A program made the position numbers and the translations under genes. Below are positions 21,906 to 35,600 of a DNA stretch of 64,000 nucleotides, piece by piece (the first letter of the stretch is position 1; each line of letters opens with the position of its first letter). The stretch comes from Steromphala cineraria (taxonomy: Eukaryota; Mollusca; Gastropoda; Trochida; Trochidae). The stretch is from assembly GCA_916613615.1 (NCBI GenBank), contig OU744724.1, positions 20,322,171-20,386,170 on the forward strand, read 5' to 3'. A model generated the notes under the pieces. It saw nothing but the letters and a program-made list of their open reading frames with translations. It searched no databases and was not told the DNA's origin.

Positions 21906-23875
21906 CAGTTTTCTTTTACAAGGACTTAGCAAATGTAACACGTTTTTGATATATAATATACATTAATGTTTGTCGTTACAATGTTATCAGCCTGCAATTC
22001 CACACCCTTAATCTTACCATTTCGTAATCTGCGTAGCTATATGTTGCAGCTAGCTAGTTAGGCCTATGTATGTATGTATGATTCACCTGGGTTAGGGTTA
22101 GATCTGTTCCTCTTTTGTGTTACGATAAACCTATGATTTATGAATGGTATAGGGAGATTGAATGAACTTGACTAGTAGATACAAAGTAATGTATCAGATC
22201 TGTTGTAATATAGTTCTCAAAGGTCTCAATATTTACAGGCCCAAAGCAAGCGAGTTGGGGGCCCCCACATTTTTCACAACCATATAACTAGGAGGCCGAA
22301 CATTTGAGCTCCGCACTTAGATCATAGAATATTATACGAATTTCAACGTCTCCGTACTGAGCTATGAAATGGGAAATATACAACAATAGCACGTTTTTTT
22401 ATCAATATAATTATTGTTTTGGTATTAATATCAATTAATTAATATAAGTTAAAATGTGCAATGTGATCATCATTAAGGGCCAGACATATCATTACTCAGT
22501 CCGATTAACCAAAGTCGTAAAAGAAATGATTAAGTATCAATAAAAAATATGCTTGCGGTCATTTTTTAAACACATTTAAACCATTTGAAGTAAGGGAATG
22601 AATCGCCTAGCGTAAACGTACATCATAAAATTGACAAATATCCCCAAAAAGTGCTCATCTCCGTTTTTACTGAACTTCGATCAACACACATACACACATT
22701 CGGAAACCGAAACCACCACAGGCTATTTATATTAAAACTAGTCATGTAAACTGTAACCTTATCAACACGAGTTGCTTCACTCTGATCTTCTCTCTCTTTA
22801 TTATTAACGAACAAGGTTTCGGTACATTGTCCGGTTTTCGATCACAATCTCGTCTTCAAATGTTGAATTTAATAAACCAATTATCATTGAAATGATATTT
22901 TTCAGTAAGAGTATATACAAAAATAACATATGTAGCGTTTGGTATTTATGTCACCCCAACAAGTCAGTACGTACACTTCCAGACAAATATGTGAAGCAAC
23001 TGTCATGGCGTCTCTTGTTTAGGAACCTTTTTTGTGCATATTTGTGTTGAATATTTCAGCAAGGCGGTACCACCTTCTTTTTAATGCAGTTATAGTACAA
23101 TTTATAGTAAATTTGCATCTATCAATTCATTCTGATTTAAAACAACACAGTCTTAAACATTCTTTTAAAACGCAAAAGACATCTTGCTGGTGTCTTAAAG
23201 TAATATGATAGCATGCCTTATATAAAGAGTGCTGAAAACAACACATGTTATGCTGAATTCTATTTTTTGCGAGTCCTGTCATATGGCACTAACCCATGTC
23301 ACAACTAACAAAACGGCGATCGATGTACTAAACTTTTATTGCTTTTCAAGGTTTGTTTGAATAGCAATAAACTTCCTAATCATAAATTACTTTGAACTAT
23401 TTACAGTGGTGTGTCACAATCACTCCACATCAGATTCAAATATAACACTGTTGATATCAACGCGTATCACATTATCGTGCCCCGTATTTATATTGACTTA
23501 GACTCTTATTCGTAAATGGAAATACATATCCTGTCATATAAAACGCACCAACTTGAATAGATAAACATATTTTAAGAAATAATCTGTCAATTTCGGGGGT
23601 TTTCTTCTCAAAACCTTCCATTATTCCAAGTTAGTAAAACCACGTTACGTGTTAACCATATCACTACACTAAGTAGGACTGTATTCTGGTAATTGACTTC
23701 GTTTCATAAAGAGGAGACGTGTCTTTGGCAATTTATCGTTTGCGTATGCTGAATTATTATTGAATTAGTAAGTTCGTGTTAAAAAAAACAACTTCATGTT
23801 AAACAGGCCGTGTAAGATAGCATATGCTACGCAGTATATACCAACAGCATGTTAACAAGTATATGTTACACTGTA
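21906..23875. other. No gene seen
   Basis: AT-rich, unremarkable sequence with a short GTAT tract near 22070. The longest frames are under 65 codons with no splice support. Confidence 0.4.
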
Positions 23876-24690
23876 TAGTATGGTATGATAGTCGATATGG
23901 AATGGTATGATAGTCGATATATAGAAATTATTAACACCCTCCATTATATGATAAGGAATAGTATGATACTCGATATGAAATGGTATCATACTCGATATAA
24001 ATGATATAGAACACGATATGGAGTGGTATGTAACACGATATTGAATGGTTTGGTGAATGGAATAGAATGGTATGATACATGATACGGAATGGTTTGGTAT
24101 ATGGTATGATATGATATATATGATATTGTATAATACATGATACGGAATTGTATAATAAACTATATGATATGTTATGATACACTGTATGGTATGAAACACC
24201 ATTTTGAATGATTTGATATATGGGATATAGTGGTGTGATGAACAGTATAGAATGGTATGATACATGGTACGGAATGGTATGATACATGGTATAGTATGAA
24301 AATATACACGATATAATATGGTATGATACATGGTATGGAATGGTATGATATGATGTGATACACGTTATGGTACGATATGGTTGACGACGTAAAATGGTGT
24401 AATTCATGGTATTGTACAGTATGATAAACGATAAGGAATTGTATCTTACGTGGAAAAGTATGAATCACGGTATGAAATCAGTCAATTTAGCCTTGAAGAA
24501 TCAAGACCTAGACTTTATAAAGGCTCCTCTACAAACTACAATCGTAGTTCTTTATTCAGTACAATGGTGTGGGCCATCGACCCTATGTACATCAAGGTCC
24601 ATCACGAAGCAGGACAAGATATGCGATATGATATGGTATGATACGCGGTTTTGGTATTGCATGATACATGATATGGTATGATACACGTAA
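23876..24690. repeat. Degenerate TGGTATGATA-type simple repeat
   Basis: Words such as ggtatgatacatgatacgg and aatggtatgata recur irregularly every ~20-25 bp over 800 bp. A non-repetitive insert lies at about 24478-24615. Long minus-strand frames rich in Tyr-His-Thr-Ile-Pro come from this repeat and are not genes. Confidence 0.8.
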
Positions 24691-25006
24691 GCAAACCAGA
24701 ACTGTCAATGGTCGACAGCAAGGGTTAGATAAGCCAGGTCTTTGCGTAGCAATATGTCTTCAAAGAGGGGTAGAAGAAGCTCCCATTGCAAGATCAACAC
24801 TCAGCAACAGGACATGTCACATCCCATCACATCAAGTACAATGACATGAACTAGATCAGTGGATTTTGGTGCGAATCATGTCAACCGGTTTCTGTGATTA
24901 AATAAAAAACGAGTCGTATTCACCTGCACTAAATGAACCCCTGTAGTTGTGACCGCTGATGAGCTGTTACGTCAAAGGTTACAAAGAATGGAATGACATT
25001 GACACT
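24691..25006. other. No gene seen
   Basis: Single-copy-looking sequence between the simple repeat and the next MITE. No exon pattern was found. Confidence 0.4.
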
Positions 25007-25014
25007 GTTCAATT

Positions 25015-25156
25015 CACAGGGACATGTACTTAAAAACAGCGTTAGGATGATATATATACTCATAGACCCTACCATAATACTATATAGTATTAGGGCAGGG
25101 TCTATGAGTATACATGTGTTTTCTAACGCTGTTTTTACGCGATACATGTCCCTGTG
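25015..25156. mobile_element. 142-bp palindromic MITE with 8-bp target duplication
   Basis: Arms start CACAGGGACATGTA and meet near 25085. The element is flanked by GTTCAATT at 25007-25014 and 25157-25164. An 8-bp duplication with CAGGG-type ends fits the hAT superfamily. A half copy is at 16371. Confidence 0.8.
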
Positions 25157-25164
25157 GTTCAATT

Positions 25165-26621
25165 GTGATTGTGTACATCAACAGTACATATAACCTGTTA
25201 TATTATCTGGAGGGGGTCTGAATCTGTATTCCACCTACTGGACTTGGTAAAACAAATTCAACAGCAACCTTCTACAGACTATATTGAAAATATGTATCTT
25301 ATCCAGTATTTTATGGCATGAAATATTCCCAGTTTGAGAGCTGATTACTCGTCCAATAAATAACAAAGAGTATATCATTCAAGATCATTTAGATCGGTTA
25401 GATGGTCATTATGGTGTATAGTGGCCGTCCCTCCTCAGAACTATCTAAGAAAGAAGACTAGCAACACTTAGCCATTCTAAGTTTATAATCACTTTGTCAT
25501 TAACATGTTAAATAAAATTGTATCATCTTGTAATATTGTATGTACTATAGGAACGTGGCCTTTGAGTGTTGATATATAAATATTGATAGTATTTGACTAG
25601 AGAAAAATGGCTCAAACGGTCAACAAGTTACATAAGAATACACGCTACTTGTCGTATTATTGAAGTATACGGGAGATTAACGGCGTACTAAGGGATTAGG
25701 CTGGATTAAGACCAAGCCAGGGATATGCAGTTCCATACTGACCGGTTGGTCATTTGTACCGATTGGGACTGCACTGCGGGTTCGTATATTCGACATATTA
25801 TGTACCAATATAGAATACATAAGAAACTGAGTTCTATAACTTTATTTTGCATGTTTTTTTTTCAAATTTACTTCTTGTTCATATTCGAAAAAGTGAATAA
25901 CATGAAACGCTAATTACTTCAATATTCTGTATATGAACGAATTTCTTGTTTTGCCTCAAAATTCCCTTTGTTCCTCTATTAATTAAATTCACCTTTATTT
26001 TTGTCACTGTATTTCTGAATTATTATTTTCTTAAAATCCCCTAAATATATCTTGTAATAGTAAAGGGCAAAACTATACTTCATTGCAAAACACATGATGG
26101 TTAGGACTAATCTATTTCGTAAATAAAGGTCGGGCGGCGTCTTTAAACTTTACGGAAACAATACTAGAAATATCAATAAATGGTTACAAAATGTATAGAG
26201 AAGATTAATTTGTTCTGCTAATATTTGGTGTGCCCGTTTAAGTAAAAGGAAAAATCTTGATTTCACCTATCCATTATCCTTTGAAAGTGTGCAGCTTTTA
26301 TCTTTGTTGTTGAGCTTTGCTTTATCAAAATACAAAAAAAGAAGTAGGAATAAACAATTCTCCGTATGGCATAGTTTAAAATAATTCTCATATTTTTGCA
26401 TACATTATATACCTTTTATTTATCAAATATAAAGAGTATACACGGTTCCATTTAATCTGGCGCAATTTAGCAATTTGACCTTTTAAGCCCCATGCATTTA
26501 TGATAATCGGGATATTGTTTGGAGGCAGAAATATAAATATAGTAAGTCATGCATGAAGTCGAATGTTTTCGGGATACTAAAAAGGATTATTGCAATTAGC
26601 TTCACAGTTAAATTATTTCAG
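25165..26621. other. Upstream region of the LRRC74-like gene; no gene seen
   Basis: AT-rich DNA without supported exons. The promoter and any 5'UTR exon of the downstream gene probably lie here, because a splice acceptor (TTATTTCAG ending at 26621) precedes the start-codon exon. I could not place a transcription start. Confidence 0.4.
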
Positions 26622-26693
26622 GTTGACGGAACACAAGTCAAGAGGATGATTAAACTCGTTAAGTAGACAAGAAAGCTGGTTTCGACAGGGACA

Positions 26694-29600
26694 ATGCCTG
26701 ATGTGAATACAAATTACGGTTTAAATGACGAAAAACCAAAGAAATCTCGCTACCACCTTGACGACAAATTGAGAAACGGCAACCGGAAGCCGGGAAGTGC
26801 TATCGGGAGAAGACCTACCGAAAGTTCAAATGTCGTTCAAAGACGAGTTAAATCCGGAAGCAGTATCAGTTCGAGTGCCAGGAGAGATGCCACACCCAGG
26901 AACGCCCATCTGTCGACTCAACCAATCAAGGACTATACAATAACAGGTGCCCGAGTCTTTAACTCAATCAGACCGGATGTTACCATTGACATAGCGGAGC
27001 GTGCTCAACTGCTTGTATTCAGGAGGCAGCGGGAAATGGAAGAGCGATTGCAAGAAGCTGAAGTTGTGAAACCAAAGCCGAAAACCAAGGAAAGGCCTAC
27101 CACAGGTGGTGAAGTTGCAAAACGTGAAAATGTTTCCAGAGCAAAGTCACCAAATAAAGAGATGAAATCAAGGAAATCTGCTTCAAAAACAAGACCAAAG
27201 AGTCCGTTGGCAAAGTTACAAGATAATTCTTTAAAACCACCTGGATGCAACGAAAGAGAACTGGATCCACATGATGGTACCGACTTTTCAAAAACTCACA
27301 AAGGTCGCAGAGATGATTTTCGACTTGAAAGCACACCAACGTTCCAAGTTCCGAACAATCAAACGTCAAATCCATTCCAAAAAAGGCCAAGCTTTGGAAG
27401 TAGTTGTTGCATGAGCGAAAGCGGGAGTTCCTTCAGAACCATCACGCCAATGTCAAGGTCATCCTTCTCCTCTCCGACTGACGTCATCATCAACACCAAC
27501 ACCCCAATCTCCGCCTGGAGCGACTATACGGCGCCTAATAACGAGGAGATGAGGGCCAGACTGATGAAGGGAAAGTTTTCGGTACAGTTCGAGAACTACT
27601 ACCCACATGTGTCGCGCAAGAAACTAAGAACTCCTCCGACCCCAACCTACGATGATGACTATGATACTGATCTTGAGGAAGAAGGTGAGTCTATTATAAC
27701 AGACATCCGACATTAAACCTGTCACCCTTAAAGCAATTTAAGTTAGGTTCAAAAACGTATTTGTTGGTGATTGAAAGAGATGGTTTCAATCTGACATTTG
27801 GCAAATTTACTTAAATCGAAGATATAAATTAAGAAATTCAATTTGAACAAGTAAATCTAAATACATTTCCTGTTATCTGTGTGATGTTTTGGCAGCGTTG
27901 AGGGACGTAGGACCTCACGTTGGTTCCTTTAATTAGATAATACGGAGCACATTGTGTGCTATGGTGGTTGAACAACTGAAATAGTTTGAAACATTTGGTC
28001 TTACATAAGTCAATTTGAAAAAAAAAGAGAAATGACACGATTAGTGTAAAGAGTGTTATAAACACATATAGAGTGACCACGGGCCACAGCATTGACTTCA
28101 GAGGTTGCTTAGATTAATATTTCATACAATTGTGTCGCGTTTATTAAACGTATTAGATTTCAAAATGTCAAAGAAAACACATGCATAAGAACATATGATG
28201 GTCTTTGCTTTATATCTTTGCGAGTTCAAGAGAAAACAGAACGTTCACTTTAAAATAATTGTACTTGTAAATGAACCTTACATGGAAAATTAAAAAGGTC
28301 GCCTTTTTTTCTTTTCTTTTTAAACATAATACATCGGGAATGGACTCTATAACTTCATTTCTGCAGACCTTCTTAGGTTAGCTATAAGCAATAATATTGT
28401 TTATATTCCAGGTTACGACCCAGTTGCAGCTCAGAGGAAGAAGGAGAGGAAAGCAGACGGCAATTTCCCAGACTACAAGAAACTGTGCCGGAAGCTTGGG
28501 TCAATCCCAAACAGCTACTTCCTGCGTCATGCCCTTGAGGAAGACCTTGACCTTCGATTCCGTTACCCAAACGTCAACGATACGAAGACGCTGGCTAAAG
28601 AAATAAAGGTATGGTAAATCTAATGTCTAGTGTTGGATAGTTAATCATACCAAACTATGACGACTCCTTGTAAAACATTGAATAATATTGAAGTAGTCTG
28701 CTCATTATCTGGTTTCCGCATTTGTAACTCTATCGTTTATCATATTTCTATTGTTCAATAGTTTACCACATCAGATCTGGACTATACCTTGGATAGAATT
28801 CAAAAGTATTATAGTCCACTGCTCGTGATCTGGTTTCCGATTTGTTTTATTCATCGTTGTCAATTAAAGACAGACAATAAGTTGTTATGAACTTTGACAT
28901 TATTTATCTTTATTCTTCAGAACGATGCAACGGTCAACAAACTGGATATGGGAGACAATGGATTATGCCCAGGACAGATCGCTAATCTGGCTGATATGTT
29001 GCACAACAACACAACTATAACACACATTGTGAGTTATGAATAACATATTTATCACCGCAGTTATGTAGGATAGGGCAACATGTGATAAGTACTAGATATG
29101 TGATAACACACACGGATTGTGATGAGAATAAAATATGTGAATATATTATGTAAAGCACTTATATTTGGTTGAATGTTGGATACTTAGACGATAAACATAT
29201 TATATGCTCTGTGTACATAATAAACGTAGCACGATTTTTGATTATTTTATATTTTAAAACTTTCACTGATAATTGTAAGTTAATGCTAAATGTATTATTT
29301 TGACAGTGTCAAAACTCTTATTACACAAGCCAATCATCCATAGTCAGAGGACAAAGTATGAATATTCTCAAAAGATCCATTGGCGGCCATTTTATGTGAA
29401 CGCCTTTAATTCATTTTGTGTAAGAAAAAGGAATCGCATGGCATGGTGATTGAATTCACTATAAGAACATTAATGATAAATAGAGGATATCTGTCTTTTC
29501 TTGACTAATACCATGTTTATCTCATCGAGTGAGGTAGAAAGTTTATATTTTCACGAGTGGCGCAGCCACGAGTGAAAATATTTAACTTGTCTACCTCATG

Positions 29601-32600
29601 AGATGAGATAAGATGGTATTTGTCAGGAAATGACAGATATTCTATTTATTATATGATTAAATCCTTCTAATTACGTCAAAAAAGGCCAATTTCATGTTGA
29701 GCGGCCGCTTGGAAGAGCCCGTCACCGCGGTAACAGTGTGACGTCATATGAGAATTCATGACGTCAGACCATTGTTACATGACGTCAAAGTCTTGAACTT
29801 GACGTCACTCGAGTGGTGATAAAGTTTATTTCACTGATAGAACAGAGTATCTCACCCTCAATCATATAATAAATGATTGGATTAACTTTTAGAAACATTA
29901 ATGATATATATATATATGATTGGATTCACTATACGAACATTAATGGTAAATGATTGGATTCACTATAAGAACATTAATGATATATGATTGAATTCACTAT
30001 AAGAACATTAATGATATATAATTGGATTCACTATAAGAACATTAATGATATATAATTGGATTCACTATAAGAACATTAATGATATATAATTGGATTCACT
30101 ATAAGAACATTAATGGTAAATGATTGGATTCACTATAAGAACATTAATGATATATAATTGGATTCACTATAAGAACATTAATGATATATAATTGGATTCA
30201 CTATAAGAACATTAATGGTATATGATTGGATTCACTTTAAGAACATTAATGGTATATGATTGGATTCACTATAAGAACATTAATGATATATGATTGAATT
30301 CACTATAAGAACATTAATGATAAATGATTGGATTAACTTTTAAGAACATTAATGATATATGATTGGATTTCCTATAAGAACATTAATGATAAATGATTGC
30401 ATTCACTTTTTAGAAGTTGGGTCTTCAACAAGAACAATAATGGTATATGATTTGATTCACAACATTAGTCATATATGTTGGATCCACAACAACATTTATG
30501 GTATATGTTAGATCAACCTTAACAGCATGAATGATATTTGATTGAACATACCATAATGTTACATGTTGGAAACAAAAAGGAATGTGTACGGTATATAGAA
30601 ACATTGTTATGCATGAAGAATAACAACATGAACATTCGTGGATACAAAACAACACACTTAGCAATGAGGAAATGGATGCACAACGCAACACACATGTTTG
30701 GAATATAATGCTTTGTACGACTAAAAATGCTAGATATGATATAAAATGCTTACAAAACAATAACCTATTTGGTATATATACTTTTCTTTACAAGAATATG
30801 CATGTAATTTGATTGATGCACAAGAGCATAACCATGTTAAACATGATGCACACATATCAATTGATATTATGATAAATGGATGAACGTTTTTTTTTATTAT
30901 CATAACATTCATAGGGCCTACTACAAGTACATATTTGTTATTGGGAGATAGACCTGAACAGATGTTGCAATTGATAACTTTATACAAGCACATGTTCCGG
31001 GTTCATGAAAGTTATGCAACAACAACGTGTTGTGAATGATTGATAAACAGGAACAGATATTGTAGTATATGCATACACATCAGAAACAAGTATGGATAAT
31101 GAAGCGTATTCAAACGTTCTGGTAAATATGGTAATATGATTTCACAACGACAGCTCTTATACTTTAACATCACTGTTTTATTTAACGAAATCAGACGAAG
31201 ACAACGCGATTGAAGCACGAAAAGACATTTGGAGTGATAAAGCACCTTTATCCTACCTCATGTAAGAATCTCGATCTCTCCACGTGACCCTGAATAAATA
31301 CTGATATCGCCCTCTTGAGCGGGGTAATAAATCATTTATACCCCGGCACATAAAAACATGAAAAAGCGTGCAGATTGAGCGTCTTCAAATGTACAATGTA
31401 TGCTACCTCGAACACATGATAAAGCTTGTTACTTTTGATCAACCGATATGTAGCTTTGAACAAACTATAGTAAAATGACTTACGCAGTTCTTACTCTTTA
31501 TCTTCATTATTATATGCGTATTGTTTAAACATTCGGTTCGTTATACCATTCAGAGGCTCGTCGCATAAGACCTAGCTCGAGGCGGATATCTCCCCATGCA
31601 CCCCGCCTCTGAATGGTATAACTTATAATGTAAAAGCAGAAACATTCGTGTAGCATATTATGCGATATTCCTTGGGTATATATATAGAAGAAGACCTAAT
31701 ATCGAGCAGATAACATTCACAGCTCGTCTGAGATAAAACAAAATATCTCCGGCATATAACATTTAAGTATAAGTTAACGTCTTTGTTATATTTGTAGAAC
31801 TTGTCCGACAACAAATGCGGCAGTGTTGGAGCTGATATTCTGAGATCGGTTCTGAAAAGCCAGTCACGCTTACACTCGCTCAATCTCGCAGGTAATATAC
31901 ATTAACATGTTAATATCTAATTCACTAGATAAGTTCTACACTGGTTTGAATTTTTAAAAATCAACAAATAAAAGTTAAAGTTGATTTAATAGATTTGGCT
32001 CGTATACCTTTGATAAGAATGAACGGGGCCAGTGTTCTAAACAAGTATTATCAATTCGTGATATTACCATAATTAACGAGTTGACATTTCATATTAACAC
32101 CGCTAGTTCGATGCAGAATATAACATTTCAACTTGTTTATGTTAGAGTTGTAATTGTCATAAAAGGAGGTTATTATTGTTTATAAATATATGTGCAGGAA
32201 ACCAAATCGGCGACAAAGGTGCGAAATATATCATCAATGGATTAAAGGTAAGATGACTACAATTAATTTTTAAATTGACATTTTGAATAATCTAATTTTG
32301 AAAGTTAACTGTTATCTACAAGAAGACATACTGTTGATTTATATAGTGATAATGTATATGTCTGATTTACTTGTTCTTTTACTAGAGGATAAGATTGTGT
32401 TTTAATTTCAGAATAACGTTTTCCTGAAAGAACTAAATCTGTCTCATAATGATATAAGTGGCAGTGGAATTAAAGTCATCTCCTCATTTCTAGGTATGTA
32501 TCGAATTTTTCCGTTGTTGATGGAGCCTTTTACAAAGATAGTTCCCTTATCTTATTTAGACCGACTTAGGACCATAAGGAAAATGTTGGGAAATTATAAT

Positions 32601-35600
32601 GATAGCTTGTTTCGATTGTATAATCAATACTATAAACCGGGGCATGTTGTCGATTTTTATGTTTCTTTTGATATATCATTTAAAATGATGAATACCCTAT
32701 GATATACTCCGATTGCACCATTCTTTATAGATATTATAGTTCACACCACGTTGCTCCTACACATAACCTGATATCCATCAGGCCACCCTGATAAACGATC
32801 ATTCAAAGTAACCAATGGGTTGCGCCTCCTCAGACTTATAGACTTATATTTAGTCTCTGAAATTTTTTTAGTAAAAATCTTATTTTATTAAATTCTTAAA
32901 AGGAGCCTCAGACAAATGGAGATTTCAGAGCAGTCCAGATCTAGACTTGCTTCCATGGGGTGAATTATATGCTCAAGAGTCTGTGCATAAGACTACCTCA
33001 GACCACGTAGTCGCAACAACTGTTCAACGTATACATCGCAAACAGAATTCCACGAGAGGCATCGCTAGACTATGGTGTTTAGAGTTCGAAATATTGTTTA
33101 TTCGTCTCCTTTGCGGCGATACGAGACTTGACTTGATGAATAACGGGTATGTTGAGGAGCTCGGTGGATACAGAAGAAGAAAAATAATATTTTATTTAAG
33201 TGTCATACACTTTAAATATATCCGGCCAAAAGTGACCTATGAGACACTAAACTCATCATAAGACAAGTTATAAATAATAATGATACATGTTAAAATCCGA
33301 CATCATAAAACATAATTTATAATACATGGAAGTAACCCAGTGCTAAATTACATACATGTATATGCAAAATATAATATTAAATGGCTGATTTATACCTTTT
33401 GTTATACATACAATAAACTTACGCTGGTGTAACTGGACGGCTGGTTGTAAAAACAATGTCTGTCCTTCTTCAGGTGACAATATGACGCTGGATGTCCTCG
33501 ACCTGTCATGGAACCACATCAGGAAGAATGGAGCTGTCAAACTGGCAGATGCTATTGCAGTACGTCATCAGTAGAACTGTAGTTTTGTTGCCACTAAATA
33601 CATTTTATGTTACCTATAGACAAGTCCAATGAAGCAGTACTCATGTCAGAAACAAAGCGAGGTACCAATGTAGGTTTTGGTCTGATCTAAATCAGATTGA
33701 ACCGTTGTCAACGTAGGTTATGATGTATTAAGAATTTACCGTTACAAATCCTTGTTTAAATGGTGATTATTTGATAATTTGTTTTCAATTTTGTTCTCTC
33801 CCAGATGAACCAACAACTGCGCGTGCTAAACGTGTCAATGAACGGATTCCATGTGGACGGTGCACGTGCTCTAGGTGAAGCCCTCGAGGAAAACACGACC
33901 CTAACAGACCTTGACCTCAGCGCGAACAGGATACCTCTTACAGGTGCCCGCGCTATAGCGGAGGGTCTCGTTTATAACACGGAACTAAGGAACATCAAGG
34001 TATATTAGAACTGATGTAAAACTAATGTTAAAGACGATATTTCTTTTCGTATTATTAATTTGCTTTGAAAAAATTAATTTTATGCAGAACAGACATAACA
34101 TCTTCTATATGTATGAATCCCATTTAGCCAAGATCAAAGCATTATTTTACATGTCAAATCGACTTTGTAAGATATTTTGTTAGTCCCGGATCTCTAGATT
34201 TTTTAGCAGTGTAAACAAGTTATGTGAGTGACGTGTGTACCGAGGTGTATCGCTCAATATACATCCTGTTTGAATCGTGGGTCTCCGAGGCGTATATTGA
34301 GTGATGCACCGAGGGTTTCATTTTCCTGCTAAGGGTTCAGTTGCAGTTTTATGTTTTAGACTTTATGACTTTATTGTTTATATGTTACCAATTCAACAGC
34401 TCAGTTTCAACCCTATAACCAAGGAGGGAGCAGAGTCCATATTGAATGCGGTTGAGAACAGAGACAACTCTGAGGGTTTACATGTCGAACTAGAGGTGAT
34501 CATTAGTTCGATTAAAACTGTTACAGTCAAATAAATTTTGCAATGTGAAGGCAATCAATTTTTAATTATTATATAACATTTGACTGTATAAAGGATTGAA
34601 ACTACGTCTGATAAATATAACCCTTTACAACTATTTAATACGTACAAGGGAGGTTTTTAATTGAGAATCTATGTTCATTAAACCCTTCGTGAATGAGTGA
34701 GAAGGATGTAACGTTACTCTTTGTCGAAACGCTATTATTGTCATCATTTTAATCACCTTCCTTTCAAGATAATGAATCTTCAATAACTATAATAATGCTT
34801 TGTCCCCCTTTCTCTTGTTTTTTAAAATGTGTTGTCCGAATTTCACTATATGTTAAATATAAGTTTGCGATTGCGCAATTGTGAATTTACCAATTAATGA
34901 AGGACTTATTTACATTGTTGATTAGTTTTAACGTTTGTTGACGATACCATATATATATACATGGTAATCCTCTGTTTATATCTTAACAGGGAGTCTACGT
35001 GAGTCAACGTTTCGAATCTCGAGCACTCGAGCTTATGCAGGATGACAAGATCACAATCAACTTTTCTCTCGAACCCTCGAGTCGTGGGAGATCACGTGAC
35101 CATATTTCTGGCTACGTGTACCACCTTCAGTCGTTACTGAAAACTCTTCACATCAACGTCGACAACTTGTTTTCTGACGTTACTGATGACATCGTCATCG
35201 TTTCCGGAAGTGACGTCATTCGAAGAGTGATGGTAAACTTGCTATTTTTATTTGATTTAATGCATATTTCGTATGGTGAAGTAGGTTTTTAAATTTATTT
35301 AAACATATGCCCCCTAATTCACTTCTTATTGAACTAATTAATTTGAATAATAGTCATTAACCTTTCGCGCACTTTTGTTAACAGAGAAGAAAGAACATTT
35401 GCATTATATCATTGCCAATATATTCAGGATGAATCAATTTATGTTTGGTTGAATAATCATATTCATAAATATAGTTTTTTTAGAAACTGGGTTTTAAAAA
35501 AATCAGTAGAAAAACGGGAACCATGAAATGAACAGCGCTTAATTCCTATGTAAGTGCGCTAAATTTTCTGATACATGACAAAGTTGTAGAGCATCGAAAG

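Larger units (their letters stand above)
29444..30420. repeat. 34-bp minisatellite in intron 3, split by a palindromic insertion
   Basis: About 16 units of 34 bp with the core ATTCACTATAAGAACATTAA. One unit lies at 29444-29478 and the rest at about 29868-30420, separated by a ~390-bp block with its own palindrome and CRE sites. This implies the block inserted into an existing array. Confidence 0.8.

Noticed and set aside
23852..24468. Long minus-strand ORFs rich in Tyr-His-Thr-Ile-Pro
   Set aside because: Low-complexity translation of the TGGTATGATA repeat, with several overlapping frames equally open.
32947..33261. 104-codon ORF in intron 6 of the LRRC74-like gene
   Set aside because: Wholly intronic, with no splice sites, no homology I recognise and AT-driven composition.
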